Shown here piece after piece: positions 37,354 to 46,491 of a stretch of 64,000 nt of DNA (position 1 is its first letter; each line of letters begins with the position of its first letter). Both the position numbers and the translations under genes were made by a program. The notes beneath the pieces are model-generated. The model was given only the letters and a program-made list of their open reading frames with translations. It searched no databases and was not told the origin of the DNA. This DNA is from Roseivivax halotolerans (GTDB taxonomy: Bacteria > Pseudomonadota > Alphaproteobacteria > Rhodobacterales > Rhodobacteraceae), in NCBI RefSeq assembly GCF_900115815.1, contig NZ_FOXV01000002.1, positions 248,001-312,000 on the forward strand. Direction: 5' to 3'.

Positions 37354-38375
37354 TGAAATACGACACACCCCATACCGAGGAAAGCCTCGCCGCCATCGCT
37401 GAGATGCCGAAGCTGGAACTGCACCTGCACCATGAGGGCGCAGCGCCGCCGAGTTTCATTCGCGGGCTCGCGAAGGAAAAGGGCCTGAATCTCGACGGTG
37501 TCTTCCGCTCCGATGGAAGCTACGCTTTCTCGGGATTCGAGCACTTCCTGAGCGTCTACGAGGCAGCCACCACCGTCCTCAAGACACCCGAGGATTACCA
37601 TCGCCTGACCGTCGCCCTTCTGGAGGAGAGCGCCTCCAACGGCGTGATCTATACCGAGAGCTTCCTCTCTCCCGATTTCTGCGGCGGCGGCGATCTTGGC
37701 GCGTGGCGCGAATACCTCGCCGCGATCCGCGAGGCGGCGGAGCTGTGCGAGCGCGACATTGGCATCACGCTCAGGGGCATCGTCACCTGCGTACGCCATT
37801 TCGGGCCCGACAAGGCCAAGAAGGCCGCCCGCTGCGCCGCCGAGACGGCGGGCGACTTCATCACCGGCTATGGCATGGGCGGGGACGAGAACCGCGGCAG
37901 CCTGAAGGATTTTGCCTATTCCTTCGACATGGCGCGTGAGGCCGGACTGCAGCTCACCGTCCATGCGGGCGAATGGCGCGGGCCGCGCGAGGTGGCCGAG
38001 GCGGTCGACGATCTGCGCGTCTCGCGCATCGGACACGGCGTGCGCGCGGCAGAAGATCCCGCGCTGATGGACCGGCTCGCCGAGAACGGCATCTGCCTCG
38101 AGGTCTGCCCCGGCTCCAACGTGGCGCTCGGTGTCTATCACCGGCTCGAGGCGCACCCGATCGAGACGCTGCGCGACCGCGGCGTGCCCATCACCGTCTC
38201 CACGGACGATCCGCCCTTCTTCCACACCACGATGCGCGACGAATACGTCTCTCTTGCCCGCACTTTCGGCTGGCAGGCCGAGGATTTCGCGCGACTCAAC
38301 GCAACCGCCCTCGCCCATGCCTTCTGCGACGAGGTCACCCGCGATGCCATCGCCAAACGCCTGGAGGCCCAATGA
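37350..38375 (+). CDS. add: Adenosine deaminase
   Basis: 341 aa from the ATG at 37350 (a second ATG follows at once). The zinc and substrate residues are visible in [31 protein letters not shown] and [11 protein letters not shown]. The His pair HLHHEG replaces the usual HLHLDG, a change also seen in adenine-deaminase-like branches, so adenosine is likely but not certain. It overlaps deoB and upp by four bases each and acts in purine salvage. Confidence 0.9.
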   Translation: MMKYDTPHTEESLAAIAEMPKLELHLHHEGAAPPSFIRGLAKEKGLNLDGVFRSDGSYAFSGFEHFLSVYEAATTVLKTPEDYHRLTVALLEESASNGVIYTESFLSPDFCGGGDLGAWREYLAAIREAAELCERDIGITLRGIVTCVRHFGPDKAKKAARCAAETAGDFITGYGMGGDENRGSLKDFAYSFDMAREAGLQLTVHAGEWRGPREVAEAVDDLRVSRIGHGVRAAEDPALMDRLAENGICLEVCPGSNVALGVYHRLEAHPIETLRDRGVPITVSTDDPPFFHTTMRDEYVSLARTFGWQAEDFARLNATALAHAFCDEVTRDAIAKRLEAQ

Positions 38376-39007
38376 CACCCGATACGCTCAAGATCGTCGA
38401 TCACCCGCTCGTCCAGCACAAGCTGACCATCATGCGCGAAAAAGAGACCTCGACCGCCGTGTTCCGGCAGCTCCTGCGCGAGATCTCCCAGCTCCTGGCC
38501 TACGAGATCACCACCGATCTGCCGATGACCACCAAGACCATCGACACGCCGCTGCAGCCGATGGAAGCGCCGACGCTCGACGGCAAGAAGCTCGCGCTCA
38601 TCTCGATCCTGCGCGCGGGCAACGGCCTTCTGGACGGCGTGCTGGAGCTGATCCCCTCGGCGCGGGTCGGCTTCGTCGGCCTCTACCGCGACGAGGAGAC
38701 GCTGGAGCCCGTGCAATACTACTTCAAGGTGCCCGAGGGCCTGTCCGACCGTGTGACCATCGCTGTCGATCCGATGCTCGCCACCGGCAACAGCTCGGTC
38801 GCGGCGATCGACCTTCTGAAACAGGCGGGCGCGACGAATATCCGCTTCCTCTGTCTTCTCGCCGCACCCGAAGGGGTGCGCCGCATGGCCGAAGCCCATC
38901 CCGATGTGCCCGTGGTGACCGCCGCGCTCGACGAGCGGCTCAACGAGAAGGGCTATATCGTGCCCGGCCTCGGCGATGCCGGAGACCGCATGTTCGGAAC
39001 TAAATAA
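38372..39007 (+). CDS. upp: Uracil phosphoribosyltransferase
   Basis: 211 aa, starting [18 protein letters not shown], the classic Upp opening. [20 protein letters not shown] and the PRPP-binding loop [10 protein letters not shown] follow, and [14 protein letters not shown] closes it. It makes UMP from uracil and PRPP, using the base freed by the upstream enzymes. It is the last gene of the cdd-deoA-deoB-add-upp operon; I see no clear terminator after it. Confidence 0.97.
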   Translation: MTPDTLKIVDHPLVQHKLTIMREKETSTAVFRQLLREISQLLAYEITTDLPMTTKTIDTPLQPMEAPTLDGKKLALISILRAGNGLLDGVLELIPSARVGFVGLYRDEETLEPVQYYFKVPEGLSDRVTIAVDPMLATGNSSVAAIDLLKQAGATNIRFLCLLAAPEGVRRMAEAHPDVPVVTAALDERLNEKGYIVPGLGDAGDRMFGTK

Positions 39008-39079
39008 GCGCATGCAGAGCTTTACAGGCGCAACTTGTTGCTGCATCGTCGGCCTAATACGCCTGTGGGGGGCTTTGAG

Positions 39080-40060
39080 ATGAAGAAACTGACTTTCACC
39101 GCGGTGGCCGCGATGGCCGCATCCGTCGTCTTCGGAGATGCCGCTATCGCGCAGCAGCGCTCGACCGATGTGCCGCAGGAATTTCCGCCGGCCTCCTACC
39201 AGGGCCGTCAATACGTCGACAGCCGCGGATGCGTCTATATCCGGGCCGGTGTCGACGGCGCCGTGAGCTGGGTGCCGCGCGTGAACCGCGCGCGCCAGAC
39301 GCTCTGCGGCCAGACGCCGACCTTAGGGGCACAGGCGACGCGGACCGCCGCACCCGAGGCGCGCGGTGCCGAACAGATCACCATCGACAACGCGCCCACC
39401 CCTGCCCCGCAGCCCGCGCGCACCGCAGCGCCAGCCCCGCAGCCACAGCCACAACCACAGCGCGTGGTCCGGCAAGCGCCGCCGCCCGAGCCGCAGGCGA
39501 CCAAGCCCGCGCCCAGGATCGTGCGGACCGCACCGGCCCCCGCCCCGACGCCTGCTCCGCAGCGCGTCGTCCGCCAGGCCGCGCCCGCGGCGACCGCCGC
39601 GGCACCGACAACGGACGGATCACGCTGCCAGGGCGCATCGGCCATCTCGCAGCAATATATCGGCAACAACCGGGGCCTTGCGGTTCGATGCGGCCCGCAA
39701 GCGGCAAGCCCGGTGACGGTGATCCGCCGCGGCGAGGCTCCGACCGGCAAGAACGTCTACATTCGTGAGGGCTACGACGAAGGGAACCTTCGGATGGCCC
39801 CGGAGACGCCGCGCGGCCCGGGCCCGACGATCGTGCCCGACCAGGTCTTCGCGACGCTCTCGGCCGAGCAGGAGACGATCGTGCCCGCCGGCTACGAACG
39901 CGCCTGGGACGACGACCGCCTGAACCCGCGCCGCGCCTTCCAGACGCCCGACGGCTATTACGCCACCCAGCAGGTCTGGACCAACACGGTCCCGCGCCGG
40001 CTTGTCGCGACGGCGGACCGGCACCGGGTCAAAGACCCGATCATCGTTATCCCGCAATGA
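39080..40060 (+). CDS. Secreted Pro/Ala/Gln-rich protein
   Basis: 326 aa from the ATG at 39080 with a signal peptide (FTAVAAMAASVVFGDAAIAQ). A short conserved head (QEFPPASYQGRQYVDSRGC, then YIRAGVDGAVSWVPRV) is followed by a low-complexity linker of about 120 residues rich in Pro, Ala and Gln, with near-repeats QRVVRQAPPP and QRVVRQAAPA. The tail is folded again, with two Cys. Rhodobacteraceae proteins with this head are often labelled SPOR-domain or cell-envelope proteins; I cannot confirm a SPOR domain. It is probably a periplasmic or cell-wall protein. Confidence 0.75.
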   Translation: MKKLTFTAVAAMAASVVFGDAAIAQQRSTDVPQEFPPASYQGRQYVDSRGCVYIRAGVDGAVSWVPRVNRARQTLCGQTPTLGAQATRTAAPEARGAEQITIDNAPTPAPQPARTAAPAPQPQPQPQRVVRQAPPPEPQATKPAPRIVRTAPAPAPTPAPQRVVRQAAPAATAAAPTTDGSRCQGASAISQQYIGNNRGLAVRCGPQAASPVTVIRRGEAPTGKNVYIREGYDEGNLRMAPETPRGPGPTIVPDQVFATLSAEQETIVPAGYERAWDDDRLNPRRAFQTPDGYYATQQVWTNTVPRRLVATADRHRVKDPIIVIPQ

Positions 40061-40073
40061 TACAGCGGCAGCT

Positions 40074-41102
40074 CTAGCTGCCGCAAATCCCCTGAAGGCG
40101 GACCCATTCGGCATCCGTCAGCACCGGCGTGCTGCCTTCGTCGCGGCGCGGATCGGCCTCGATCAGGGGCAGAGTCGTCTCGCCCGTCATGTCGAGCGCA
40201 TAGGCATAGGGGCTCGATCGCAGTTCAGCCGCCGCGAAGGCCGCGAGCAGCGCATCATTCGCAACAGGCGGCGGCGGCATGCTCATCAACGCCTCGGCAT
40301 GATCGTCGAGCGCCCCCTCGGGAAGCTCCCCCGTGGTCAGCAGCTTCATCGTCGCGAAAAGCCCCGCCCGTTCGAGAAGATCGACCAGCGGATCACTGGC
40401 GCGGGCCCGGAGCGCCTCGGCCAGCACGTAGCCTGCGGTCACGTCCGGATCTTCCGGATCTTCGACGATCTGCGAGTTGATGAGGATGAACCCGCCCGGC
40501 AGGTGGGCGGTGTCGGGCACGCCCCCGCGCAGAACGGTCAAATCACCGCCGCGGCCCTCGCCCAGAACCCGGCGGCCGAGCGCGCGCAGCGGCTCTTCGG
40601 CCTCGGCGGAGCGGCAGGGCTGACCCGCGACCCGCTCGATCCGTTCAAGAAGGGCCGCACCGATCTCGTCGCGCTTTACATCGGGAACGACCTCGACCGA
40701 ATAGGCCAGCAGCGCGCCCGGAAGCCAGAGCGCGGCCGCGAGGACCGCCGTCGCGGCGATACCGCCGCCGATCCAGAAGCGCAGCTTGCCAGGATGCGGC
40801 CGCCCGCGCTCGATCGCGCGCAACACGCGGTCGATGGCCTCGGCCATGTCGCGCGCATCCTCGCCCAACTCGAGCGTCTCGCGCGGATCGCCGTCGGGAT
40901 GATAGATCGCTGGGATCTCGCCGCGCGGCGTCGCGCGTTCGATGGCGGCAAGCGACCAATGCGCCAAGGCGCGCTCGGTGAAATCGGAGATCGTGACGCT
41001 CGCCTCGCCCATGGAGACCACGACCTCGCGCCGCTGCGCCTCATCGCTCTCGCGCCAGAGGCCCGTCGCCTCGAGACGCTGGTATTGGGTTAGGGCTGTC
41101 AT
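40074..41102 (-). CDS. Membrane protein with degenerate M48-peptidase-like domain
   Basis: 342 aa from the ATG at 41102. A cytoplasmic N-terminal domain of about 105 residues is followed by one transmembrane helix (residues 109-134) and an extracytoplasmic domain. Residues 202-260 look like an M48 peptidase: PGGFILINSQIVEDPEDPD corresponds to the strand before the zinc helix, but the helix reads YVLAEALRA where HExxH would be. It therefore probably cannot bind zinc. No other domain is recognised. It is convergent with the Pro-rich secreted protein gene. Confidence 0.65.
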   Translation of the reverse strand: MTALTQYQRLEATGLWRESDEAQRREVVVSMGEASVTISDFTERALAHWSLAAIERATPRGEIPAIYHPDGDPRETLELGEDARDMAEAIDRVLRAIERGRPHPGKLRFWIGGGIAATAVLAAALWLPGALLAYSVEVVPDVKRDEIGAALLERIERVAGQPCRSAEAEEPLRALGRRVLGEGRGGDLTVLRGGVPDTAHLPGGFILINSQIVEDPEDPDVTAGYVLAEALRARASDPLVDLLERAGLFATMKLLTTGELPEGALDDHAEALMSMPPPPVANDALLAAFAAAELRSSPYAYALDMTGETTLPLIEADPRRDEGSTPVLTDAEWVRLQGICGS

Positions 41103-41187
41103 GCGCTCCGGTGCTGCTCTGCCTGCTTGGCGCGACGCTACACTCAGGCAACGGGATCGGCAATCGACTGCGTGTCGCGGCGTCCGG

Positions 41188-42813
41188 CTACAGCTCTTTC
41201 GCCTGCGCCCGCAGCTGGAACTTCTGGATCTTGCCGGTCGAGGTCTTGGGCAATTCCTCGAACACCACCTTCTTCGGTGTCTTGAAGCCCGCAAGCCGCT
41301 CGCGCGCGAAGGCGATCAGCGTGGCCTCGTCCACATCGGCCCCGGCTTTCAGTTCCACGAAGGCGCAGGGCACCTCGCCCCATTTCTCATCCGGCTTGGC
41401 GACCACCGCGCAGAGCGAGACCGCCTCGTGCTCCATCAGCACGCCCTCCACCTCCACCGAGGAGATGTTCTCGCCGCCCGAGATGATGATGTCCTTGGCG
41501 CGGTCCGCGATGCGGATATAGCCATCCTCCTCGAGGATCGCGATATCGCCGGAATGGAAATAGCCGCCCGTGAAACTCTCGCGCGTCGCTTCGGAGTTCT
41601 TGTAATACCCCTTCATGACGCCGTTGCCCCGGAACATGATCTCGCCCTTGGTCTCGCCGTCACGCGGCACCTCGGCCATCGCCTCGTCCGTCACGGTGAC
41701 ATGGTCGAGGAACGGCATCGCCACACCCTGCCGGGCCTTGAGATCGGCCCGCGCCGCGCCTTCGGTGCCATCCCATTTCCGCTGCCAGGTGCATTCGGTG
41801 CCGGGACCGTAGGTTTCCGTCAGCCCGTAGACATGGGTGACGTTGAAGCCCATCGGCTCGATCTTGGCGAGCGTCGAGGGCGCGGGCGGCGCACCGGCCG
41901 TGAAGACCTCCACAATCTGCGGGAAGTCGCGCCGCTCGTCCTCAGGCGCGTTGATGAGCGTGTTGAGCACGATGGGCGCGCCGCCGAAATGGGTGACGCC
42001 CTCCTCGGCGATGGCCTCGAAGATCGGCTTCGCGGCGATCTCGCGGCAACAGGCGAGCGTGCCGCCCACGGCAGGCATCATCCAGGTGTGGCACCAGCCG
42101 TTGCAGTGAAAGAGCGGGACGATCGTGAGGTAGACGGGGTTCAGCACCATCCGCCAGGACAGAACCTGCCCCATCGCGTTCAGATAGGCCCCGCGGTGAT
42201 GATAGACGACACCTTTGGGCCGACCGGTCGTGCCGGAGGTGTAATTGAGCGCGAGGCTCTCCCACTCATCCTCCGGCATGATCCAGCGTGCCTGCGGGTC
42301 GCCCGTCTCGAGCAGATCCTCGTAGGTCATGTGCCTGCCCGTGGCGCTGCGGCCCGCGACCTCGTCGACGATCTCGACGATCTCGGGGCCCCCGCCCTCC
42401 ATCTCCTCCCGCGCGGCCTCGGCTAGCGGAACGAGGTCGCTGTCGACGAGCGCGATCTTCGCGCCGCCATGCTCGAAGATATAGGCGACCGTGCCGGTAT
42501 CGAGCCGCGTGTTGATCGCGTTCAGAACCGCACCCGCCGCGGGCACGCCGAAATGCGCCTCCGCATGCTGCGGGATGTTCGGCAGAAGCGTAGCCACCAC
42601 GTCGCCGGAACCGATCCCCTTGCCGGCGAGCGCCGAGGACAGCCGGGAGACGCGCGCGTGATACTCGGCGTAGCTCTTGCGCCAGGATTTGTAGACCACC
42701 GCCAGATGATCGGGGAAGACATCCGCCGCGCGCCTCAGGAAAGACAACGGCGTCAGTGGCGTGTAATTCGCCTCGCAGCGTTCAAGCCCCGTCTCGTCCG
42801 GCAACCAGCCCAT
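41188..42813 (-). CDS. Acyl-CoA synthetase, AMP-forming
   Basis: 541 aa from the ATG at 42813; the frame continues upstream but the extra part crosses the repeat. The adenylate-forming signature YTSGTTGRPKGVVYHHRG, the hinge ADRAKDIIISGGENISSVEV and the catalytic Lys in KTSTGKIQKF are complete. The overall type resembles medium-chain acyl-CoA ligases, including methylmercaptopropionyl-CoA ligase DmdB of roseobacters, but the acyl substrate cannot be set by eye. It activates a carboxylic acid with ATP and CoA. It is alone on its strand here. Confidence 0.88.
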   Translation of the reverse strand: MGWLPDETGLERCEANYTPLTPLSFLRRAADVFPDHLAVVYKSWRKSYAEYHARVSRLSSALAGKGIGSGDVVATLLPNIPQHAEAHFGVPAAGAVLNAINTRLDTGTVAYIFEHGGAKIALVDSDLVPLAEAAREEMEGGGPEIVEIVDEVAGRSATGRHMTYEDLLETGDPQARWIMPEDEWESLALNYTSGTTGRPKGVVYHHRGAYLNAMGQVLSWRMVLNPVYLTIVPLFHCNGWCHTWMMPAVGGTLACCREIAAKPIFEAIAEEGVTHFGGAPIVLNTLINAPEDERRDFPQIVEVFTAGAPPAPSTLAKIEPMGFNVTHVYGLTETYGPGTECTWQRKWDGTEGAARADLKARQGVAMPFLDHVTVTDEAMAEVPRDGETKGEIMFRGNGVMKGYYKNSEATRESFTGGYFHSGDIAILEEDGYIRIADRAKDIIISGGENISSVEVEGVLMEHEAVSLCAVVAKPDEKWGEVPCAFVELKAGADVDEATLIAFARERLAGFKTPKKVVFEELPKTSTGKIQKFQLRAQAKEL

Positions 42814-42884
42814 ATCTCTCTCCTCCCCTATCCAGTGCCGTGCAAGGTGACCAATCCCCGCGCGGCTGGCAAGGTCGCACAGAC

Positions 42885-43020
42885 AGGGGCGCTGCCCCTC
42901 TTCGGGCCCTTGGCCCGAATTCACCCCGCGGTATTTGCGCCAACCCAAAGACCAAAGGCGCGCGTCCCCTCTTTGGATTGGTAAAAATACCGCGGGGAGC
43001 GCGAGGGGCTGGCCCCTCGC
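42885..43020. repeat. Dispersed intergenic repeat, copy 4 (inverted composite)
   Basis: Hairpins AGGGGC/GCCCCT (42885-42899) and TTCGGGCC/GGCCCGAA (42901-42919) precede the core CCGCGGTATTTGCGCCAACC (from about 42926). After 20 bases the core returns inverted (42971-42997) and is closed by a GCGAGGGG/CCCCTCGC hairpin (43001-43020). Unlike most copies it lies between two divergent genes, so it sits near promoters. Confidence 0.85.
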
Positions 43021-43098
43021 CGGCGCAACCTCGCCCAAAGGCGTCGGCCCCGGATCAGCGTCGTTGCGCGGCACCAAGCTTTGGCTATCAATGGTTCC

Positions 43099-43755
43099 AT
43101 GATCATTTCGCCCGGGCGCGGCTACATCTTCGTGCATATCCCAAAGACCGGCGGCACGTCGTTGGCGCTGGCGCTCGAAGCGCGCGCCCATCGCGACGAC
43201 ATCCTGATCGGCGACACGCCAAAGGCGCAGGCCCGGCGCAACCGGGTCAAGACATTGAATGGCGCGCAGGGGCGCATCTGGAAGCACAGCCGCCTTGCCG
43301 ATATCGAAGGCGGGGTGCCGCAGGACACGCTCTCGCGGCTTCAGGTGGTCACGCTCGTGCGCAACCCCTGGGACCGGATGGTGAGCTATTATCACTGGCT
43401 GCGGGCGCAGGATTTCGATCATCCGGCCGTCCATCTCGCCAAACGAACCCATTTCGAGGGGTTTCTCTCAGATGAGGCAAACGCGGCGGCGATCGCGGCG
43501 CAGCCCTATCCGTCCTATGTCACCTGGTCTAACGGCGCGGTCGCACCGGCGCTCTATCTGCGCCTCGAAGCGCTGGACGAGGATCTGCCCGCCTTCGAAA
43601 AGGTGCTCGGCTTCAAGCTCGACATGCCGCATGTGAACCGCTCGACGCGAGAGGCGGAATGGCAAGGGTATTACACACCGGAGCTGCGCGACCGGGTTGC
43701 AGAGCTCTGCGCGCCCGACATCACGCGATTTGGCTATAGGTTCGAGTCGACCTGA
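43099..43755 (+). CDS. PAPS-dependent sulfotransferase family protein
   Basis: 218 aa from the ATG at 43099. The PAPS 5'-phosphosulfate loop is HIPKTGGTS (residues 13-21) and the 3'-phosphate site is LVRNPWDRMVSYYHWL (87-102), followed by a short helical domain. This is the small bacterial type 2 sulfotransferase that moves sulfate from PAPS to a sugar or other hydroxyl. The acceptor is unknown and no polysaccharide genes surround it. It lies directly after repeat copy 4 and has no close partner. Confidence 0.87.
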   Translation: MIISPGRGYIFVHIPKTGGTSLALALEARAHRDDILIGDTPKAQARRNRVKTLNGAQGRIWKHSRLADIEGGVPQDTLSRLQVVTLVRNPWDRMVSYYHWLRAQDFDHPAVHLAKRTHFEGFLSDEANAAAIAAQPYPSYVTWSNGAVAPALYLRLEALDEDLPAFEKVLGFKLDMPHVNRSTREAEWQGYYTPELRDRVAELCAPDITRFGYRFEST

Positions 43756-43762
43756 CCGAGAC

Positions 43763-43868
43763 GTTGCAAAGCGCGAATTTGCAAACTTCTCTGGATCAAG
43801 CACAAAACTTCGCAATGCAAGCGGCTTTGCAAAAATTTGCAAGCGCTAACAGGCGATTTCTGCAAACT
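43763..43868 (+). promoter_or_regulatory. TTTGCAAA-type operator cluster upstream of prpE
   Basis: The gap before prpE holds GTTGCAAA (43763), a perfect TTTGCAAA (43778-43785), a second perfect TTTGCAAA (43826-43833) followed two bases later by TTTGCAAG (43836-43843), and CTGCAAAC near 43860. Repeated TTTGCAAA elements are, as I recall, the reported target of ScfR-family regulators such as PccR of Rhodobacter sphaeroides, which respond to short-chain acyl-CoA. The link to prpE fits well. Confidence 0.65.
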
Positions 43869-43971
43869 TTTTGTCGCAGAGCGCCGCGAATGTTGCCGCG
43901 ACGCTTGCCAGACCCGCCTGACGCTCCGTAACACGTGACCGCAGGGACCAAGGAGCGAGGGAGGCCATCAC

Positions 43972-45864
43972 ATGAGCTACGCCGAGATATATGAAAGCTG
44001 GAAGCGTGACCCGGAGGCCTTCTGGCTCGAACAGGCCGGCGCCATCGACTGGGACGAAGCGCCGACCCGCGCGCTCTATGACCGGGGCGATCATCTCTAC
44101 GAATGGTTCGCCGAGGCGAAGGTGAACACCTGCTACAACGCGGTCGACCGTCACGTGGAGAACGGGCGCGGCGACCAGGCGGCGATCATCTATGACAGCC
44201 CGGTCACCGATACCAAATACGCAATCACCTTCGCCGAATTGCAGGAGCAGGTCGCGCGGCTTGCGGGCGCGCTTCGCGCCAAGGGCATCGAGAAGGGTGA
44301 CCGCGTCATCATCTACATGCCGATGATTCCCGAGACCGCCGTTGCGATACTGGCCTGCGCGCGGCTCGGCGCGATCCATTCGGTAGTCTTCGGCGGCTTT
44401 GCCAGCCATGAGCTGGCCGTGAGGATCGACGATGCCGAGCCGAAGGCGATCATCGCGGCCTCCTGCGGGATCGAGCCGGGGCGGACCGTCTCCTACAAGC
44501 CGCTTCTCGACGGGGCCATCGAGGAGGCAAAGCACAAACCCGACTTCACCGTGATCTTCCAGCGCGAGCGCGAGGAGGCCGCATTGATCGACGGCCGCGA
44601 TCACGAATGGCACGCTTTCCAGGACGGGGTCGAGCCTGCGCCCTGCGTGCCCGTCGAGGGCAATCATCCCGCATACGTCCTCTACACCTCGGGCACGACC
44701 GGCGCGCCCAAAGGGGTCGTTCGTCCGACCGCAGGCCATCTCGTGGCGCTGCACTGGTCGATGAAGAACATCTACAACGTCGATCCGGGCGAGGTATTCT
44801 GGGCGGCGTCCGATGTCGGCTGGGTGGTCGGACACAGCTATATCGTTTACGCGCCGCTCATCGCCGGGAACACCACCGTCCTTTTCGAGGGCAAGCCGGT
44901 GGGCACGCCCGACGCCTCGACCTTCTGGCGCGTGATCTCAGAGCACAAAGTGCGTTCTTTCTTCACCGCGCCGACGGCGTTCCGGGCAGTGAAACGCGAG
45001 GATCCGGAGGCCAAGATGCTGGCCGATTGGGATATCGGCCATCTCCGTGCGATCTACCTCGCGGGCGAGCGCGCCGATCCCGACACCATCGAGTGGGCGC
45101 AGCGCGTCACCGGAAAACCGATCTATGACCATTGGTGGCAGACCGAGACCGGCTGGACCATCGCGGGCATGCCCGCGGGCATCGAGACGATGCCGGTCAA
45201 GATCGGCTCGCCCTCGGTCGCGATGCCCGGCTACGATGTGCAGATCCTCGACGAGGGCGGCACCCCGGTCGCGCCCGGCAATCTCGGCGCGATCGCGATC
45301 AAGCTGCCGCTGCCGCCGGGCACTCTGCCGACCCTCTGGAACGCGCCCGAGCGGTTCCGCAAGAGCTACCTCGCGCATTTCCCCGGCTATTACGAGACGG
45401 GCGACGCGGGCATGATCGACGAGGACGGATATCTCTACATCATGGCGCGCACCGACGACGTCATCAACGTCGCGGGGCATCGCCTCTCGACCGGCGCGAT
45501 GGAAGAGGTTCTGGCCGGCCACCCGGACGTTGCCGAATGCGCGGTGATCGGGGTCGCGGACGACTTCAAAGGGCAACTTCCCATGGGCTTCGTCTGCCTC
45601 ACGAAGGGCGTGAACCGCCCGCATGACGAGATCGAGAAGGAATGCGTCAAACGCGTGCGGGACCAGATCGGTCCCGTCGCGGCCTTCAAGCTCTGCAAGG
45701 TGGTGGACCGCCTGCCGAAGACGCGCTCCGGCAAGATCCTGCGGCGCACGATGGCGTCCATCGCCGATGGCGAGGACTTCAAGATGCCTGCCACCATCGA
45801 CGATCCGGCCATCGTCGACGAGATCCGCGAGGCCGTCGGCACGATGGGCTATCCCAAGGGCTGA
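43972..45864 (+). CDS. prpE: Propionyl-CoA synthetase
   Basis: 630 aa. The N-terminal extension SYAEIYESWKRDPEAFWLEQ and LNACYNAVDRHV-like VNTCYNAVDRHVENG are typical of PrpE/AcsA enzymes. The AMP signature is YTSGTTGAPKGVVRP, then WWQTETGW and ARTDDVINVAGHRLSTGAMEE; the Lys lies in PKTRSGKILRR. It activates propionate (and weakly acetate) to the CoA ester. A GGGAGG precedes the ATG, and TTTGCAAA repeats upstream suggest control by a short-chain acyl-CoA regulator. Confidence 0.95.
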   Translation: MSYAEIYESWKRDPEAFWLEQAGAIDWDEAPTRALYDRGDHLYEWFAEAKVNTCYNAVDRHVENGRGDQAAIIYDSPVTDTKYAITFAELQEQVARLAGALRAKGIEKGDRVIIYMPMIPETAVAILACARLGAIHSVVFGGFASHELAVRIDDAEPKAIIAASCGIEPGRTVSYKPLLDGAIEEAKHKPDFTVIFQREREEAALIDGRDHEWHAFQDGVEPAPCVPVEGNHPAYVLYTSGTTGAPKGVVRPTAGHLVALHWSMKNIYNVDPGEVFWAASDVGWVVGHSYIVYAPLIAGNTTVLFEGKPVGTPDASTFWRVISEHKVRSFFTAPTAFRAVKREDPEAKMLADWDIGHLRAIYLAGERADPDTIEWAQRVTGKPIYDHWWQTETGWTIAGMPAGIETMPVKIGSPSVAMPGYDVQILDEGGTPVAPGNLGAIAIKLPLPPGTLPTLWNAPERFRKSYLAHFPGYYETGDAGMIDEDGYLYIMARTDDVINVAGHRLSTGAMEEVLAGHPDVAECAVIGVADDFKGQLPMGFVCLTKGVNRPHDEIEKECVKRVRDQIGPVAAFKLCKVVDRLPKTRSGKILRRTMASIADGEDFKMPATIDDPAIVDEIREAVGTMGYPKG

Positions 45865-45885
45865 ACGCGCACGAGATGCCGGGGC

Positions 45886-46413
45886 TCAATGCGTCCCGGC
45901 CAGGCGGCCGCGTTTCCCTTCTGTGCGGATATCCTGAAGGAGATAGTCGTCGATCTCAGCGTGGTCCGGGCCGGACATGACGCTGACGACACCCGTGCTT
46001 TCCACGATCACGGCGCGCACCTCCGCCATGTGATGCACGTTCGCCTGGCGCAGCTTTGCGAGCAAATCGTCATGGGTCATGTGCGCGGCCTTCATGTTGT
46101 CCCACAGCACCTCGCCGTCGCGCATCACGAGAAGCGGTGTCGTATCGACGAGACGACGCACCCAGTCGAAGCGCGTTCGCAGGGGCGCCATCGCCATCTT
46201 CCACGCATAAAGCGCCGCAATGGCTCCGATCCCGATCCAGAAATTCTGATCGGGTGTGGTCAGCACGCTCGCCAGCACCGAGCCGATGGCAACCGTGACG
46301 GCGAAGTCGAAGGCCGACATCTTCGAAAATGAGCGCAGCCCCAGAATGCGCGTGAGAAGGATGATCGTCGCCATGATCGCGACGACCTTGATCAGCATGT
46401 CCAGAAATTCCAT
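45886..46413 (-). CDS. DUF421 (YetF-like) membrane protein
   Basis: 175 aa from the ATG at 46413. Three N-terminal transmembrane helices include LTRILGLRSFSKMSAFDFAVTVAIGS, the DUF421 signature, and are followed by a soluble alpha/beta domain (LLVMRDGEVLWDNMKAAHMTHDDLLAKLRQ). Family members such as YetF affect spore or envelope traits, but their biochemistry is unclear. It ends 22 bases after the convergent prpE stop and is 78 bases downstream of the DUF4396 gene on the same strand. Confidence 0.88.
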   Translation of the reverse strand: MEFLDMLIKVVAIMATIILLTRILGLRSFSKMSAFDFAVTVAIGSVLASVLTTPDQNFWIGIGAIAALYAWKMAMAPLRTRFDWVRRLVDTTPLLVMRDGEVLWDNMKAAHMTHDDLLAKLRQANVHHMAEVRAVIVESTGVVSVMSGPDHAEIDDYLLQDIRTEGKRGRLAGTH

Positions 46414-46491
46414 GACCGCGCACCTTTCGCCAATACGGTACAACGACGCTCGGACGCAGGTGTTCCTGCAGGCTTCGACGTCCGTCTCCGC

